A DNA stretch of 64,000 nt from positions 558,001-622,000 of the forward strand of contig JAEPQZ010000014.1 in the NCBI GenBank assembly GCA_016758905.1, given 5' to 3'. Origin of the DNA: Umbelopsis isabellina. Lineage: Eukaryota > Mucoromycota > Umbelopsidomycetes > Umbelopsidales > Umbelopsidaceae. A model generated the notes under the pieces. That model was not told the DNA's origin and searched no databases. It saw nothing but the letters and a program-made list of their open reading frames with translations. Made by a program: the position numbers and the translations under genes. Below, piece by piece: positions 22,131 to 33,280 of this stretch (its first letter is position 1; each line of letters begins with the position of its first letter).

Positions 22131-25100
22131 TTACCAGAATGCGCACCTGTAAAAATAATAATGTCAATATACGACAGCCACTAAATGCCATACATAAAAA
22201 CTACCGTAACGTACCATCCGATAAAGCACTGACACAAGTTTTCAATTGATGTGGCTTGTTGTATAAGCTTGTCCACTTGCGTCGGAACATCCAAGGTCTG
22301 AGTAGGTAAGAAATCTCTTCCACTAAGCTTATTGGACACGCGATGAATAACATCCACCGCTCGAGTATTCAACACCTCGGGTGCACCAGCAGCTTCTTCA
22401 CTAGCCGCAGCATCCAACTCTTGTCGGCTCTGGCGACGACTGACTGAGAAGTTGCGGGGATCACTTTCAATGTCTTCAGCATTCATTTGATCTACACTTC
22501 TGTTTCTGTCCACTGCGATACCAACAACTTGTTCATGAAAATATTCAAATAAATGACATGTCAAAATAAAAATGGCCACATACCTGGTCTAGGACTTGGG
22601 TTGGCAGTATGAAGCAAGCGCCAGTTGACCAAAGGATCGTATACAAAGGCCTCCAAAACTGCCATCAAACTTTCCTTGTTATCTCGCAACACGCGCATGA
22701 CCTGTTGACAAGAGATGCGGTATGTGCCTTCCACGCCACTGACTTCCATGGCTTTAACCAACATACGAGTCAAACGGAAAGGAATCTTTTCTGGGAATTT
22801 CTCGCGATGCATAGCAACCTAGAAAATATGAATGGATATCGGTACGCTATAACTGGCAGATCTTTACTAGCAATATAGTCTTACCTCGAAACAATCACCA
22901 AAATCAATGTGTACCACCTTGCCAGATATTCTGTCAAGCATAAGGTTGGAAGGATGACGATCTCCCAGTCCAAGTATGTAACCAACCATAGACATGACAG
23001 CCAAGGATCGTGTGAAGTTGGTTCGTCTATCAAGCCAGGCTTCTGAGTTTCGACTCTTCAACCAAAGTACCCGATACAGATCTTGACCGCTGGTTTTATC
23101 ATAAGCAAACTGGAATACTTCCACCTTTTGCAAAAGTGTGAGGTTATCATAATCCGGTGCCATCTAGAACAAGAATATATGAGATAAAATGGAATAGCAT
23201 AATATGTATTTTGAAAAATCTTTTACCTGTAACATGAGACGATGCTCGATGTTGAGTAGAATCTTTCGACTTTCACGATAGTCTCGAATCAAAGAGTGTA
23301 GTGTGTCGGTATTGGGTAACCAACCGATCAAGCCGGAGTTAGGTGAGAGAGGGACAGCAGACATGCGTTGAATATTGAGATGACGCTTCAGAGTCTCGGG
23401 GTCGTTAACGAGTAAAGTGTTGACAAGACCAAACAATTGCATCACACGCTCATCTTGACGCAAATCTTCATGACCTTTGAGCAAGTAGCTATAGTCTTTG
23501 CCATCACTACCAGCGATGGTCAATTTTCTTGGTCGTTGTTTAGAGGCAATGACTGACAAATTGGTATGGAACCTGGATATGCGAACAATGGGCTCTCCGG
23601 CCTTGTATTGACCTGGCATGCAAAGCTCCAAATCATGCACCTCTAAAAGTTTAGGAGAGATATATTGCAGCTCTAGGTTTGTGAGCTGAGGCAATTGCTT
23701 GATAATTCGTCGGAAAACTTGATAATACAATTCCCAAGCTTGATTCAAATTATTAACATCTTGCGTTTCTTGATATCGCCTACACCATTCTTGTGCTTCT
23801 TTCAAATCACGGCCAAATGCCTGATGGAAAGATTCTTCTCGCACTGTTTCAGGACCCTGAAGGAAAAAGAAATCTTGTTAGCGTTTGTTCGCGCAAATAA
23901 GTCAAAACTTAAAATACTTACTCTATCAAGCATATTGTGCAATGGCTCCAAACAGGCAAACATAGCCTCAATATTATGATCACCAAAGTACAAACGAGAC
24001 GCTTCCTCCAAGCCTTCGTGCCACATTTCATGCCAAAGGATGGCAACACGAATGAGCTCTTGACTGACCAAAAGTGCTTGATCGACAAGTTTTGGACTAT
24101 GAATTCGCATTCTATCCATAATAGCAAATGTGGCTCGTTTACGAGAAACGCTTTGAGACTTGGACGCTACTGTCAGTGAATACACCAATGCTTGAGGGTG
24201 CTCTTTGCCAATCTCAATGAGCAGTTGATGAATGAGTCGTCTAACGTTAGGGTTAGGAGCATGTGTTCTGGCAATAAGTTGCGGAATGACTTGCAGCCAG
24301 ACGTCAATGCTAATAGTCTCAAACCCGTCGTTAATAGCCGTGCTGACATCTGAGTGGTATGCATATTTGAACCACAATGTAAGCAAACGCAAGGTATCTT
24401 GCAGAGAGCTTTCCTTTGACAAAGAGATTGACCAGAAAAATCCTTGCACCGCCGGAACAATATGCTGCTCAACAACGTTGTTTGGCATATTTTCGCCATG
24501 AATGGACTCATAATGGCCTATGACTTCAAAATTGGCAAGCGCATAGGTGTGCCATGCCTTATACCAATTTTGATCAAATCGTGTGGCTAAAAGAAGTGAT
24601 CTCAGGATATCAGGGAAAGTATCCTCAACCAAGTCTTCGGTTAAGGCCCTCTGCCATTCGCCTTGCTTAAGATAACAACGCGCAAGCAGATTGGTATATT
24701 CCGCAACATCCTCGCTTATACGGCTAGGATCGATAGGTAGCGAAACAGCCATTTCATCAGGATTCAGTCCCAAATCTTGGGTTTTCTGAACTGTAAAGTC
24801 GCGCAGGACGGTGAGAGTGTGGCTGCGGATTTGGTTGGCTTGGTCATCATTATTGGCTTGAGATGCAGAAGCCCACATGTGTTTCAAATGAGCATACACA
24901 ACCTTAGGGTGAGGACCACCATTGATTCCATTATTGTCACGGTCGATCACCATCAAACTCTTGAGTGTCTTATCTGAAAGCGACAAACGTCCGCTCTTGC
25001 GACACAGATTTGCAAATTTGATCCAGACATCCATATCATCTTGCGGAGAGACAATCATGCCACGCACTCGCAATATACGTTGCCACACTTCAACATTGCG

Positions 25101-28100
25101 CTGACAACCATCCAGCCGTTTCATCCATGTCTTTCTGATGGAAAGCTGCTTTTCAGGGTCATTTGATGACTGCTTGTAGGTTATCATCTCCTCTAATTCA
25201 GCCAACATTTGTACCCGTACAATAGTAGTATAAGCTCGATTGTAGCTCTCTCCCAATAACGCTGTCATTTCCGTGTCGAGCAAGTCTCTTGTTCGATTGA
25301 TAAACTTTTCAGCATCCGAGAAGCGATTGCGATGTACTGCTAAAACGGATCGGAAGAAAGCTCGATCTGGTGACTCTGGTGTCAAAAGAGCAATGTACTC
25401 GTCCATCTGATCCCATTGTCCCAAACCCCAAGCAGCTGCAGCGGCAAATGTCGCCATGCGCTTACGATTTTCCAAAGGAGAATGCACCCACTTCTCTTGG
25501 GCAAGAGCAGCGAGGCGGTCCCATTCTCCAAGAGCGTGAAGACAGCGCATTCTTCCTAGTGTGATATCCATATCGCCTGGTCTCTTGAGTTGTTGTTGCT
25601 CATATGCTTCCAAAGCATCCTGGTATCGGTGAAGTTTTTCATACCAAGATACCATGTTCTCGTTTCGGAGACTAGCTTGGGCAAATGTTAAAATACCAAG
25701 AGCAGCATCGGGCTGCTGCAAGACATTGTTAATAGTCATGAGACTCTTGATAGCATCGAAAGACTGCTCCTGATGGAATTCAGTCTCTTTGTAATGAAGT
25801 GCCTTGGCGTAGGCATGACATCTTTGAGCATAGTATCCAAGTGTTCGGATATCAATTGGAAGCGCCTTATTGTCGTGCTCCATGAATTCTGCCAAATTCA
25901 GCAATACCTGCACGATTTCGGGTGGAATATTTGATGACTTTAAAGCAACTTCAAGAGACTTGACCAGCTCGTCCTTTCAAACAATGAGTGAGTTAGCACA
26001 ATTTTCAGAACATTGACGCCTGAGCTATAAACTTGTGCTTTACCTGATATTGATCATAGAGCTCTCCCCAGCATGATACAAATGCAGCATTGAACAATTC
26101 ACGTGCAAGAGGTGTGTAAACACTGGCAAGATGATAACATGCTCTTAGCGCATTAGAAGGAGATTCTTTCAGCAATTCGACACTAAGACGACGCATCCAT
26201 TCAATCCAATCTTCCTTAGTTGATCTCTGAGACGCTTCCCAAGCCTTCTTAAGGTGCTGTTGATTGACTGGTTGTTTCTTGGCGGCACTGGTGTCGGCCG
26301 ATATAAGATCTTCGTTCTTGATTTCGCGATTATCCATAGCCTTACCAAGTTCCTGTGGTAGATTTTCGCCTTTGAGAAGTTTGTTCACCAGCAGTTCATA
26401 ATTGTGGTGGCTGACTTTGTAACGAGTCAACACCTTATTGATAATGGGAATAAACTTTGCAAAGTCAGTTCTCATCTGGAAGATTAAGGCACAGAGTAAC
26501 TCCATGGCTGCATTGCGGGTATCGTGAGGCAATATGGGAATAACACGAGTGAGCGGATGTATGATTCTGGATGCGTAGTCAGCCATGTTGACCTTCTTGC
26601 ATAGGGCAGTGATGGTGAGGATTGACTGCTTTCTCAAAAGCGGGGGTGCGTCAGGCTTTTCGAAGAACCGTACTACAGCCGGAATGACAAGATGCAGGTA
26701 TTCTTCAATGTTGGGGCCAAATGTGATGAATGCATGCAAAACCTCCAAGGTTGCCTTTCTTCTCTCCGTTGTGTCGTTATCGAAAATGAGTAGCATATGC
26801 GGGAGAAGTCTTGGCAAGTACACTTTGAATTCTCCATCCAGTGCCTTGGCAATTGCCTCAATTAAAGCGATGATTGTGATTTGGATATTGGAGATGGGTG
26901 TCCAATAATTATCAATCAACTCGAAAATATCATTTAGGTAATTGCGGATATGTTGCTTGACAATGGATACAAGATTTCCAAGCTCGTGAAAGTAAAAGTC
27001 CAACATTCCTGTAGTGCAAGATCGCATAATGGATAAAAAGCCAGGAATGATGAGTGGTAAAAACTGCACAATTCGTAGACCTAAAGTCTTAAAAATCGAC
27101 ATGATAGCTTGAATCACAGCGTGATGATGAGTACTGAGAGAAGGATCCCTCAAAATCTTCATCAGAGAATGGATAACTACTTGCGGATAGTAGTCATCAG
27201 ATGAAGGTCCAATACCCATCATCAACAATGTAACATCATTGCTGGCCAACGCAGGATCAACCAATGCATCGTCAGTACCACTTACTGTGTTGGTCTTATT
27301 CCGATATGGATCAAGAGCACCGAGAATACCCATCAATTTGACCGTCTCTCGTCTTATATCTGGACTTTGCTCAGTTTTGAGTATAGCTATCAAGATGCCC
27401 AGCAGTTGTGGGTACTTGGCGTATGGTTCAATGACGAACCCAGTGCTACTCGCTAATTGACCCAATGTCTTGAGAGCTGCATCTCGTTTGATACTTGAGC
27501 TTTGATCTTGCAAAGTATCTATAATGAGAGGCATCATCTCATCCAAGTGTGGTATCATATCGTCTCCCGCTACTTCCGATAGTTCACCAAGCGCAGCAAG
27601 AACAGATGAAGCAACACCGGTAGAAGAGTCTCGAGCATTAGGTAACAAAACTTTCAATATCGGTTCCACATAAGGTTTGATCAAGCGTTGTGCCGCAGAC
27701 ACAAGCAGGCATAGAAGTCTAGCAGATTCTTCTTTGTTTCGCCCGTTGACCGAGTATTCAAGGTCTGTCAACAGTTGAATCAGAGTCTTGCGGAGTGATG
27801 GCATCACATAAGCTGGATTATACGCAGTAAGTCTTCCAATGATGGAGATGGCAATCTCGCGAATAGCGAAAACCTCATCGTTCAGTGCTATGAATAATGT
27901 TCGCACATTATCGGCTTGTGACAAATGTCGATCAAAACGTTCATCCAGTGATGACAAGACAGTAAGACGAATGGAAGGATCAAGGTCGGCGATACCAACT
28001 ATGAGCAACATCTCCAAGACTTCTCCAACGACTTTGATAGCGTGTGTGCTTGTTTGATTACAAATGGGGTCACGCACAAATAATTGACAGCATGTAACAG

Positions 28101-30068
28101 CAGCAGCTTTACGGATATCAGGTACATCATCTTCAAGGTAGGATACGATGCAATCTCGAACAAATTCATTTAGAACATGGTTTGTGAAATCAAATGATCC
28201 AAGAGTCGTCAAAGCCAGAACAATGGTTTCAACATCTTTTGTATCACCAGCAGCTGTATCGCGAACCGGCCTCTCTACAGCCTGTACCGTAGCTCTTGCA
28301 GTAGGTGCACCTTGGGCTTTGTAAGGCTGACCGCTCAAAGTGATAGAGATGACGTTCAGCAGGCGGTCTTGAATTGTTGGTAATAACGGTTTGATATTGT
28401 CGGCCAAGCTTTTCATAGCTTGCACCAGCGGCTCTGACAGGCCACAGTTGAACATAAGATCCAGTAGTTCGTGCATATACTTGGTCAGTGCCTGGCCAAC
28501 AGCCACAGCAAGCATACTGATACACATAAATACAGCAGGTTCAATATCTTTCCTCTGACGACTAAATTGATATTCATTTTAGCTAATAATTCATCACTAT
28601 GATATTGGAGTTGATACTAACCTTCGCACTGCAAGCGTCTCTCTAATGTGCATTAAAATAGCATCCAAGTATGGACTCATGCTGCTTTTCACTTCCACAG
28701 AGATATTGCCAATGGCAACGAAAGCTTTACATATGGACAAATGGCGTTTAAAATAAATAGGCCTACCAGCGAGATATTGATAGTACTTACCATCCTTTCT
28801 ATCCTTTTCTTTTCTGAGTAAGCTTAACAGATGATTCATGCAGCGATGCAAGTATTCCTCAATAAAGGCTGATGGGTCATATCTAGCAAGAGTGGGTAGA
28901 ATAGACACGACTGTCTTGCGTATCAAGTGATCTCTGGAATCCTTCAGTCGCAGAGCAATCTCACAAACATCTCTATACATATCGGTCATGAACTAACAAG
29001 TGGCGCTTGATTAATGACAAAACTTGATAAATACCCATGCTAAAAAAGGTCACTTACCATTCCTGCATGAAGTAGAAGCTCTCGCATTGCCAACAAACTA
29101 CCGTGAGTGGCATCAGCGTTATTTAGCCGCAGACCCTTGGTGATTTCATCCCAGATGCGATGATACCACGCCAGGCGTTGTGGACTTTCACGTTGCTGAA
29201 TGATTTCTAAACACTGACTCAAACACTCTGCTGCTGTCTCTCTAATCAATTGTCTAGAATCTCTGATGGCGATCCACACTAGGTCGAGAATACGCGGAAC
29301 GCTCGCATAAATCAATGTAGGAGAGTTAATGGCGAGTTCCCTCAAAACCAAGACGGCTGCTAATCTACTTCGATCGCCTTGTAGCCATTCAATAGCCCTT
29401 TCCACCTGACCATCGACTAAGTCAGCCGTAAAAGTTGACTGGCTGGTTGCCAAGCGACCCAAAACGCGCGCAGCAGGAATCATGACAGACGGATCATTGT
29501 AAGGCAATACTGATGACAAGTAGTTATTGAATCGGTCGGCATTTCTTTCCGGCTCCAGGTCAATCAGTTTATCTGAACAGTAGAGGAAAATGTGTACGAT
29601 AAATATCATACGGCCAATGTCAAAATAGTTTTGGAGCCGTGGAGACTTACCTATAGTAACGATGGCACCTAGCTTTTCATGGTTATCGCTGCTCTGGATT
29701 AGCTGAAAGATCCGTGGATTTATGTCGGTAATGATTCTTGTTAAATTCTCTTCGGGCTGTTCGCGAGCAGCTGTTGCAATCTGGGTTGAGATGGAAGGTC
29801 AGTCGCTATCGAACTGCTTTGCATGTTAATGTTCAGTCACTTGTACTTACAGCATCTCGCAGCTCTTCAGCAGCGGTAAGTCGCCGTTCTTCATTTCTGT
29901 CACGAAATGTTAGTATTAGTTACAGAAACACACTGGTCGGCCGTATTGAGCGTGCCAGTGTAGTCAGCCTGTTCCCAGCTTTCGTTTCAATGCTACGTAC
30001 TTGGATTTAAGTTCAGTAAATATTCGGTCTAAATTTTCTGGATTGCTTGCCGCTAAGACCGTCGTCAT
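22131..30068 (-). CDS. TOR1: TOR protein kinase (phosphatidylinositol 3-kinase-related), 2368 aa
   Basis: The central growth-control Ser/Thr kinase of TORC1/TORC2. Thirteen exons: 30068-30001, 29896-29851, 29780-29651, 29572-29058, 28992-28791, 28724-28622, 28561-26044, 25973-23922, 23856-23227, 23163-22885, 22818-22584, 22527-22215 and 22146-22131. They sum to exactly 2369 codons. HEAT repeats fill about residues 1-1200, then the FAT domain. The FRB domain (about 1830-1935) has [20 protein letters not shown] with the rapamycin-contact Ser that follows, plus [13 protein letters not shown], so FKBP12-rapamycin binding is expected. The kinase has [17 protein letters not shown], the catalytic loop [12 protein letters not shown] and HIDFGDCF. 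The FATC domain ends CQCFIGWCAFW with the invariant final Trp. The length is close to yeast Tor (about 2470). Introns crowd both ends; the middle is two exons of 2.5 and 2.1 kb. Only one TOR is visible here. Confidence 0.97.
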
Positions 30069-33067
30069 GTTATATGACGGAACCAAAAGTAAGTCGGTGC
30101 TGATTCAAGTAAGGTTCTTTTGTAGAGTAAGAAGCTCGACAACTTGCTGAGCGCATATGGCTTGCCGGTGTTTAAGGTAGGCTCAGTCAATCCGGATTCT
30201 TGAGTACACGTGACCGTGCAGGTCGCTATCGAATATTTCTCGTTAATTTGATGGTTTATGGCCACCTGTGAGCTGCAAACGCTGTATTAACTTGATATGT
30301 TGCATTCAAGCTTTCCCAACTAACCTTTTCGGTTGAGCACTGGACAAATAGTTGTAGTAAGTTTTAAAGCCGTACATTACTTCTACCAAACGTGGCTACC
30401 TGGCGCAAATAAAATGCGTACAATTTGCTTCGTGATTATAAGCTTTTCGTCCATGTATCTTGGATATTCATTCAGGGCTAATGAGGTCTGACAGGGGACT
30501 TAGCAAGTTATTTCAGAAGCTGTAAAACCCGGACTTGCTTATTTGTTCTTGTCACCTGCCCTTCTTACATTCTGCCTTTCATTAAATTTTAATGTCACCT
30601 TTCATCATTTATTCCGTTAAGAGGTTATGATAAGAAGGTTCTATTGTTGTTCTACTTAAATATTGTGCAAAATTACCGATGAAAGCACCACATGCGATCA
30701 AAATGAAGAGAGTGACAGTTAATAATGTCTTACGTAGTTTCCTTAATATGAAAACAGGTAATGCATCATGATACTGTTGACTCGAACCAGAAGCACCTTG
30801 ATAATTACATATCAAAATAGAATTAAAGTTATTCATAATTATACCATATAAAGATAGCCATGCTACTATACTTTCTTCTCATCAGAACCTACTTTCTGGA
30901 AAAAAGAAAATCAACGTTCATTTCTTGACAATACTCGCTGGCTGTGTGAAGAAGTGATAAACCCATTTAACGCTTTATAGTAAACATCACTTAACAAAAT
31001 AGGTACGTGACAACTTTACCATTGTCCAGTTGTAACATTTTGGGTAGTCTAGACAAATTACGCCATGCATTGTAATTACGGCAGTGTTACCAGAGATAAA
31101 ACATTAGATTGTTATGTTCGATGCTTACACCTTAGCTTCATAGCTGTGCTACTCAAAGTGGCAGATCTCAATTATTTAAAAGTATTAGGTTGATCAGCAG
31201 CCACATCTTGTTTTTTGGCATGGACTATTCAGCCCATCGCATTGCTATATTCTGTTTTGAGATCATAACAAATAATATAACAATAATCCAATGGGAGAAT
31301 ATAATGCATAATTCTGTATTGCTGGGGCCATCGAAGGTCAATAAGGGGAATAAGTAAGTGTGGTTGAGACATGTTTTCTTCCAAATTAGGTTGGGAGAGG
31401 CCGAGAGATGGAGCTAAAAAGCACGCTGCAAGGACTGTGGCTGGTGTTTTAATCTTTTAAACCTTGGATATTTCGTGCTGAGTAAGGTTACATATGCAGG
31501 TTCTGGCTAATATATGAAAAATTCCTTCTAAAAGTTAAAAGTACAATAATATCGTCTTCCAGACGTTTTCTATATACAGTCTACCATTCTGTTGGGATTT
31601 TGCAAGCAATTGCTTATGTGGCATATCCACGGTAGCCTCTTGACCCAACAACTTGCAACAAAGCCACAAGCGTTCAGGCATTGGTATTCATCATTAGAAA
31701 TAACAAATTACGTGGTGGTTCGTGGTCTTTTGTTTCCTTTAGTAAATTCGGAAACCATATGGACGATTTCGCTCTGAAAATTTCCAAATGTGACAATTAA
31801 AAACTACGAGCCTTTTTTGCAAAAATATCTCGGCAACCTAAAGAGCATTTTCTTCTTTGGAAATTTCTATCCGGCAGTGGCTGGAGTTCCAAATGAGGTT
31901 TAGGCGATAAGCGGGGAGTAGTACATTGAACTTTCCAGCATGACTAATAATTCGATATGGGACAGCTCCCAGAAGCGAAAAACACGTTGTATTAAGGGCG
32001 TCTCGTCAATTACACATCAGAGAACGAGAAATATGTAAATGGTTCAAGACGCTCATGATGCCTTTATTGTATTTTAATCTATGCTGACTGTTCAACTTCA
32101 AATATATGAATTAAAAAAAAAATTCTTTATAGGTTGTACATGACCAAATGGAGCATAGAGCCGTAAGTTGAGCCGTATGGTCACACAAGTAGCTGAAAGG
32201 TTGTATACAAAGTGGTGGAGGTAAAAATGAGCTGATTTTTTTGAAATGGAGGACTTACTTACACCGAATTCTCCACATGAATATGTTGAGGCGTTTCCCA
32301 TGCTATTTTAATGAGGTGAGATAAAAAAAAATGGCAAGTTCAAACCGTGTCTGTGGTTTACTTTTTGACTTACACAAAGATAGCTGTACGAATTACGTTT
32401 TTTGGGTGTTTTTATCAGATCATAACTGAGCTGGAACGCGGTAAAGGTGTACGCTTTACGCCGGCATACTACCATTTTCGGAAATAGCCAAGCAGCGAAC
32501 TGACATCATCTACGTAAAATGGCGTTTTCAATGCCGTTTTGTGTGCTCATCATCCCCACCCCCCATGGGCCAAATTGACTTGACTAAACACACGCGTATG
32601 ATTGGCTCTGCGTGTTTAAACTTTTTTTTCTTTTTGTCATATTGGAAAATTAAAAAAATACTAAACGGACCCTCCCTTCAAGAGAGAAGCCCCAAATTGA
32701 AGGAATATGTGAAATAAGAGAAGGAAAAAAACAACCTTTCAAACAACAGTGAAACTGCTAACAGCCATTTGCGTGTGGTACCAGTTGGCGCAAAATCCGA
32801 ATTTTACCATGGTGCCATAAATATGGAATAGTGGCAAAATCCATTCAGACAGGCCCAAAAAAAAGAAAAAAAGTTTGTACAGAAGAAGAATGATGGAAAA
32901 AGGAAACCATAGGGACGGTGGTTGTATAGAACAACTTAAATATTAGATTGCAACAAGTTGGGTATGGTCAGTGTGTGTCAAGTAAAAGTCGGTCGGTCGG
33001 TCGGTCGGTCGACGCTGCTCCCATTTAGATTAGCTGAGTCTGGCTAGCTGTATGGTTGATCTTGAAT
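30069..33067. other. 3-kb gene-poor region with one possible small membrane-protein gene
   Basis: Mostly AT-rich sequence. The best candidate is a minus-strand frame at 30836-30609. Its likely spliced part (from about 30800, after TATCAAG) has QQYHDALPVFILRKLRK, then one apolar helix TLLTVTLFILIACGAFIG. A preceding mini-exon near 30891-30868 is possible. At 32301-32262 a minus-strand ATG opens MGNASTYSCGEFG, a myristoylation-type start, followed by GTGTAAGTAAG donors, but I found no continuation. Nothing is firm enough to call. Confidence 0.35.
32988..33012. repeat. Tetranucleotide microsatellite (GTCG)6
   Basis: Six tandem copies of GTCG (also readable as GGTC units) in otherwise AT-rich intergenic DNA. 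It lies 56 bases beyond the end of the WWE-like ORF. Confidence 0.9.
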
Positions 33068-33280
33068 TTACCGAAGTGATCGTATCACAGGATACCGAAC
33101 TCCCGCGTAAAGTGCATACCCTCCGGCAAGGTGAACAAACACTCGATTATTTTGAAAAGCTGGTTCTTTTACGTACCCGTATTCAACACCAGATTCCCAT
33201 AATTGCTCTAGAGCGGCTTGATGATAAAAAGGCACCCATGCGTTGCCAGACGCATATAACCATTGGATCCGCGGTGCCAT
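33068..33280 (-). CDS. Possible stand-alone WWE-like small protein, 70 aa
   Basis: A minus-strand frame from ATG at 33280. It begins MAPRIQWLYASGNAWVPF, continues HQAALEQLWESG and then VFVHLAGGYALYAGVRYPVIR, and ends soon after. The spacing of W..Y, W.PF, a short helix, then V.V....Y...G.R.P.IR resembles the WWE fold, known from ubiquitin ligases, PARPs and the N-terminus of fungal DDHD phospholipases, where it is thought to bind poly-ADP-ribose or act as a protein-binding unit. It could be a gene, an exon of a larger gene, or a remnant. The opposite strand is also open (33052-33303) but shows no family features. Confidence is limited by the lack of flanking exons. Confidence 0.4.
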   Translation of the reverse strand: MAPRIQWLYASGNAWVPFYHQAALEQLWESGVEYGYVKEPAFQNNRVFVHLAGGYALYAGVRYPVIRSLR

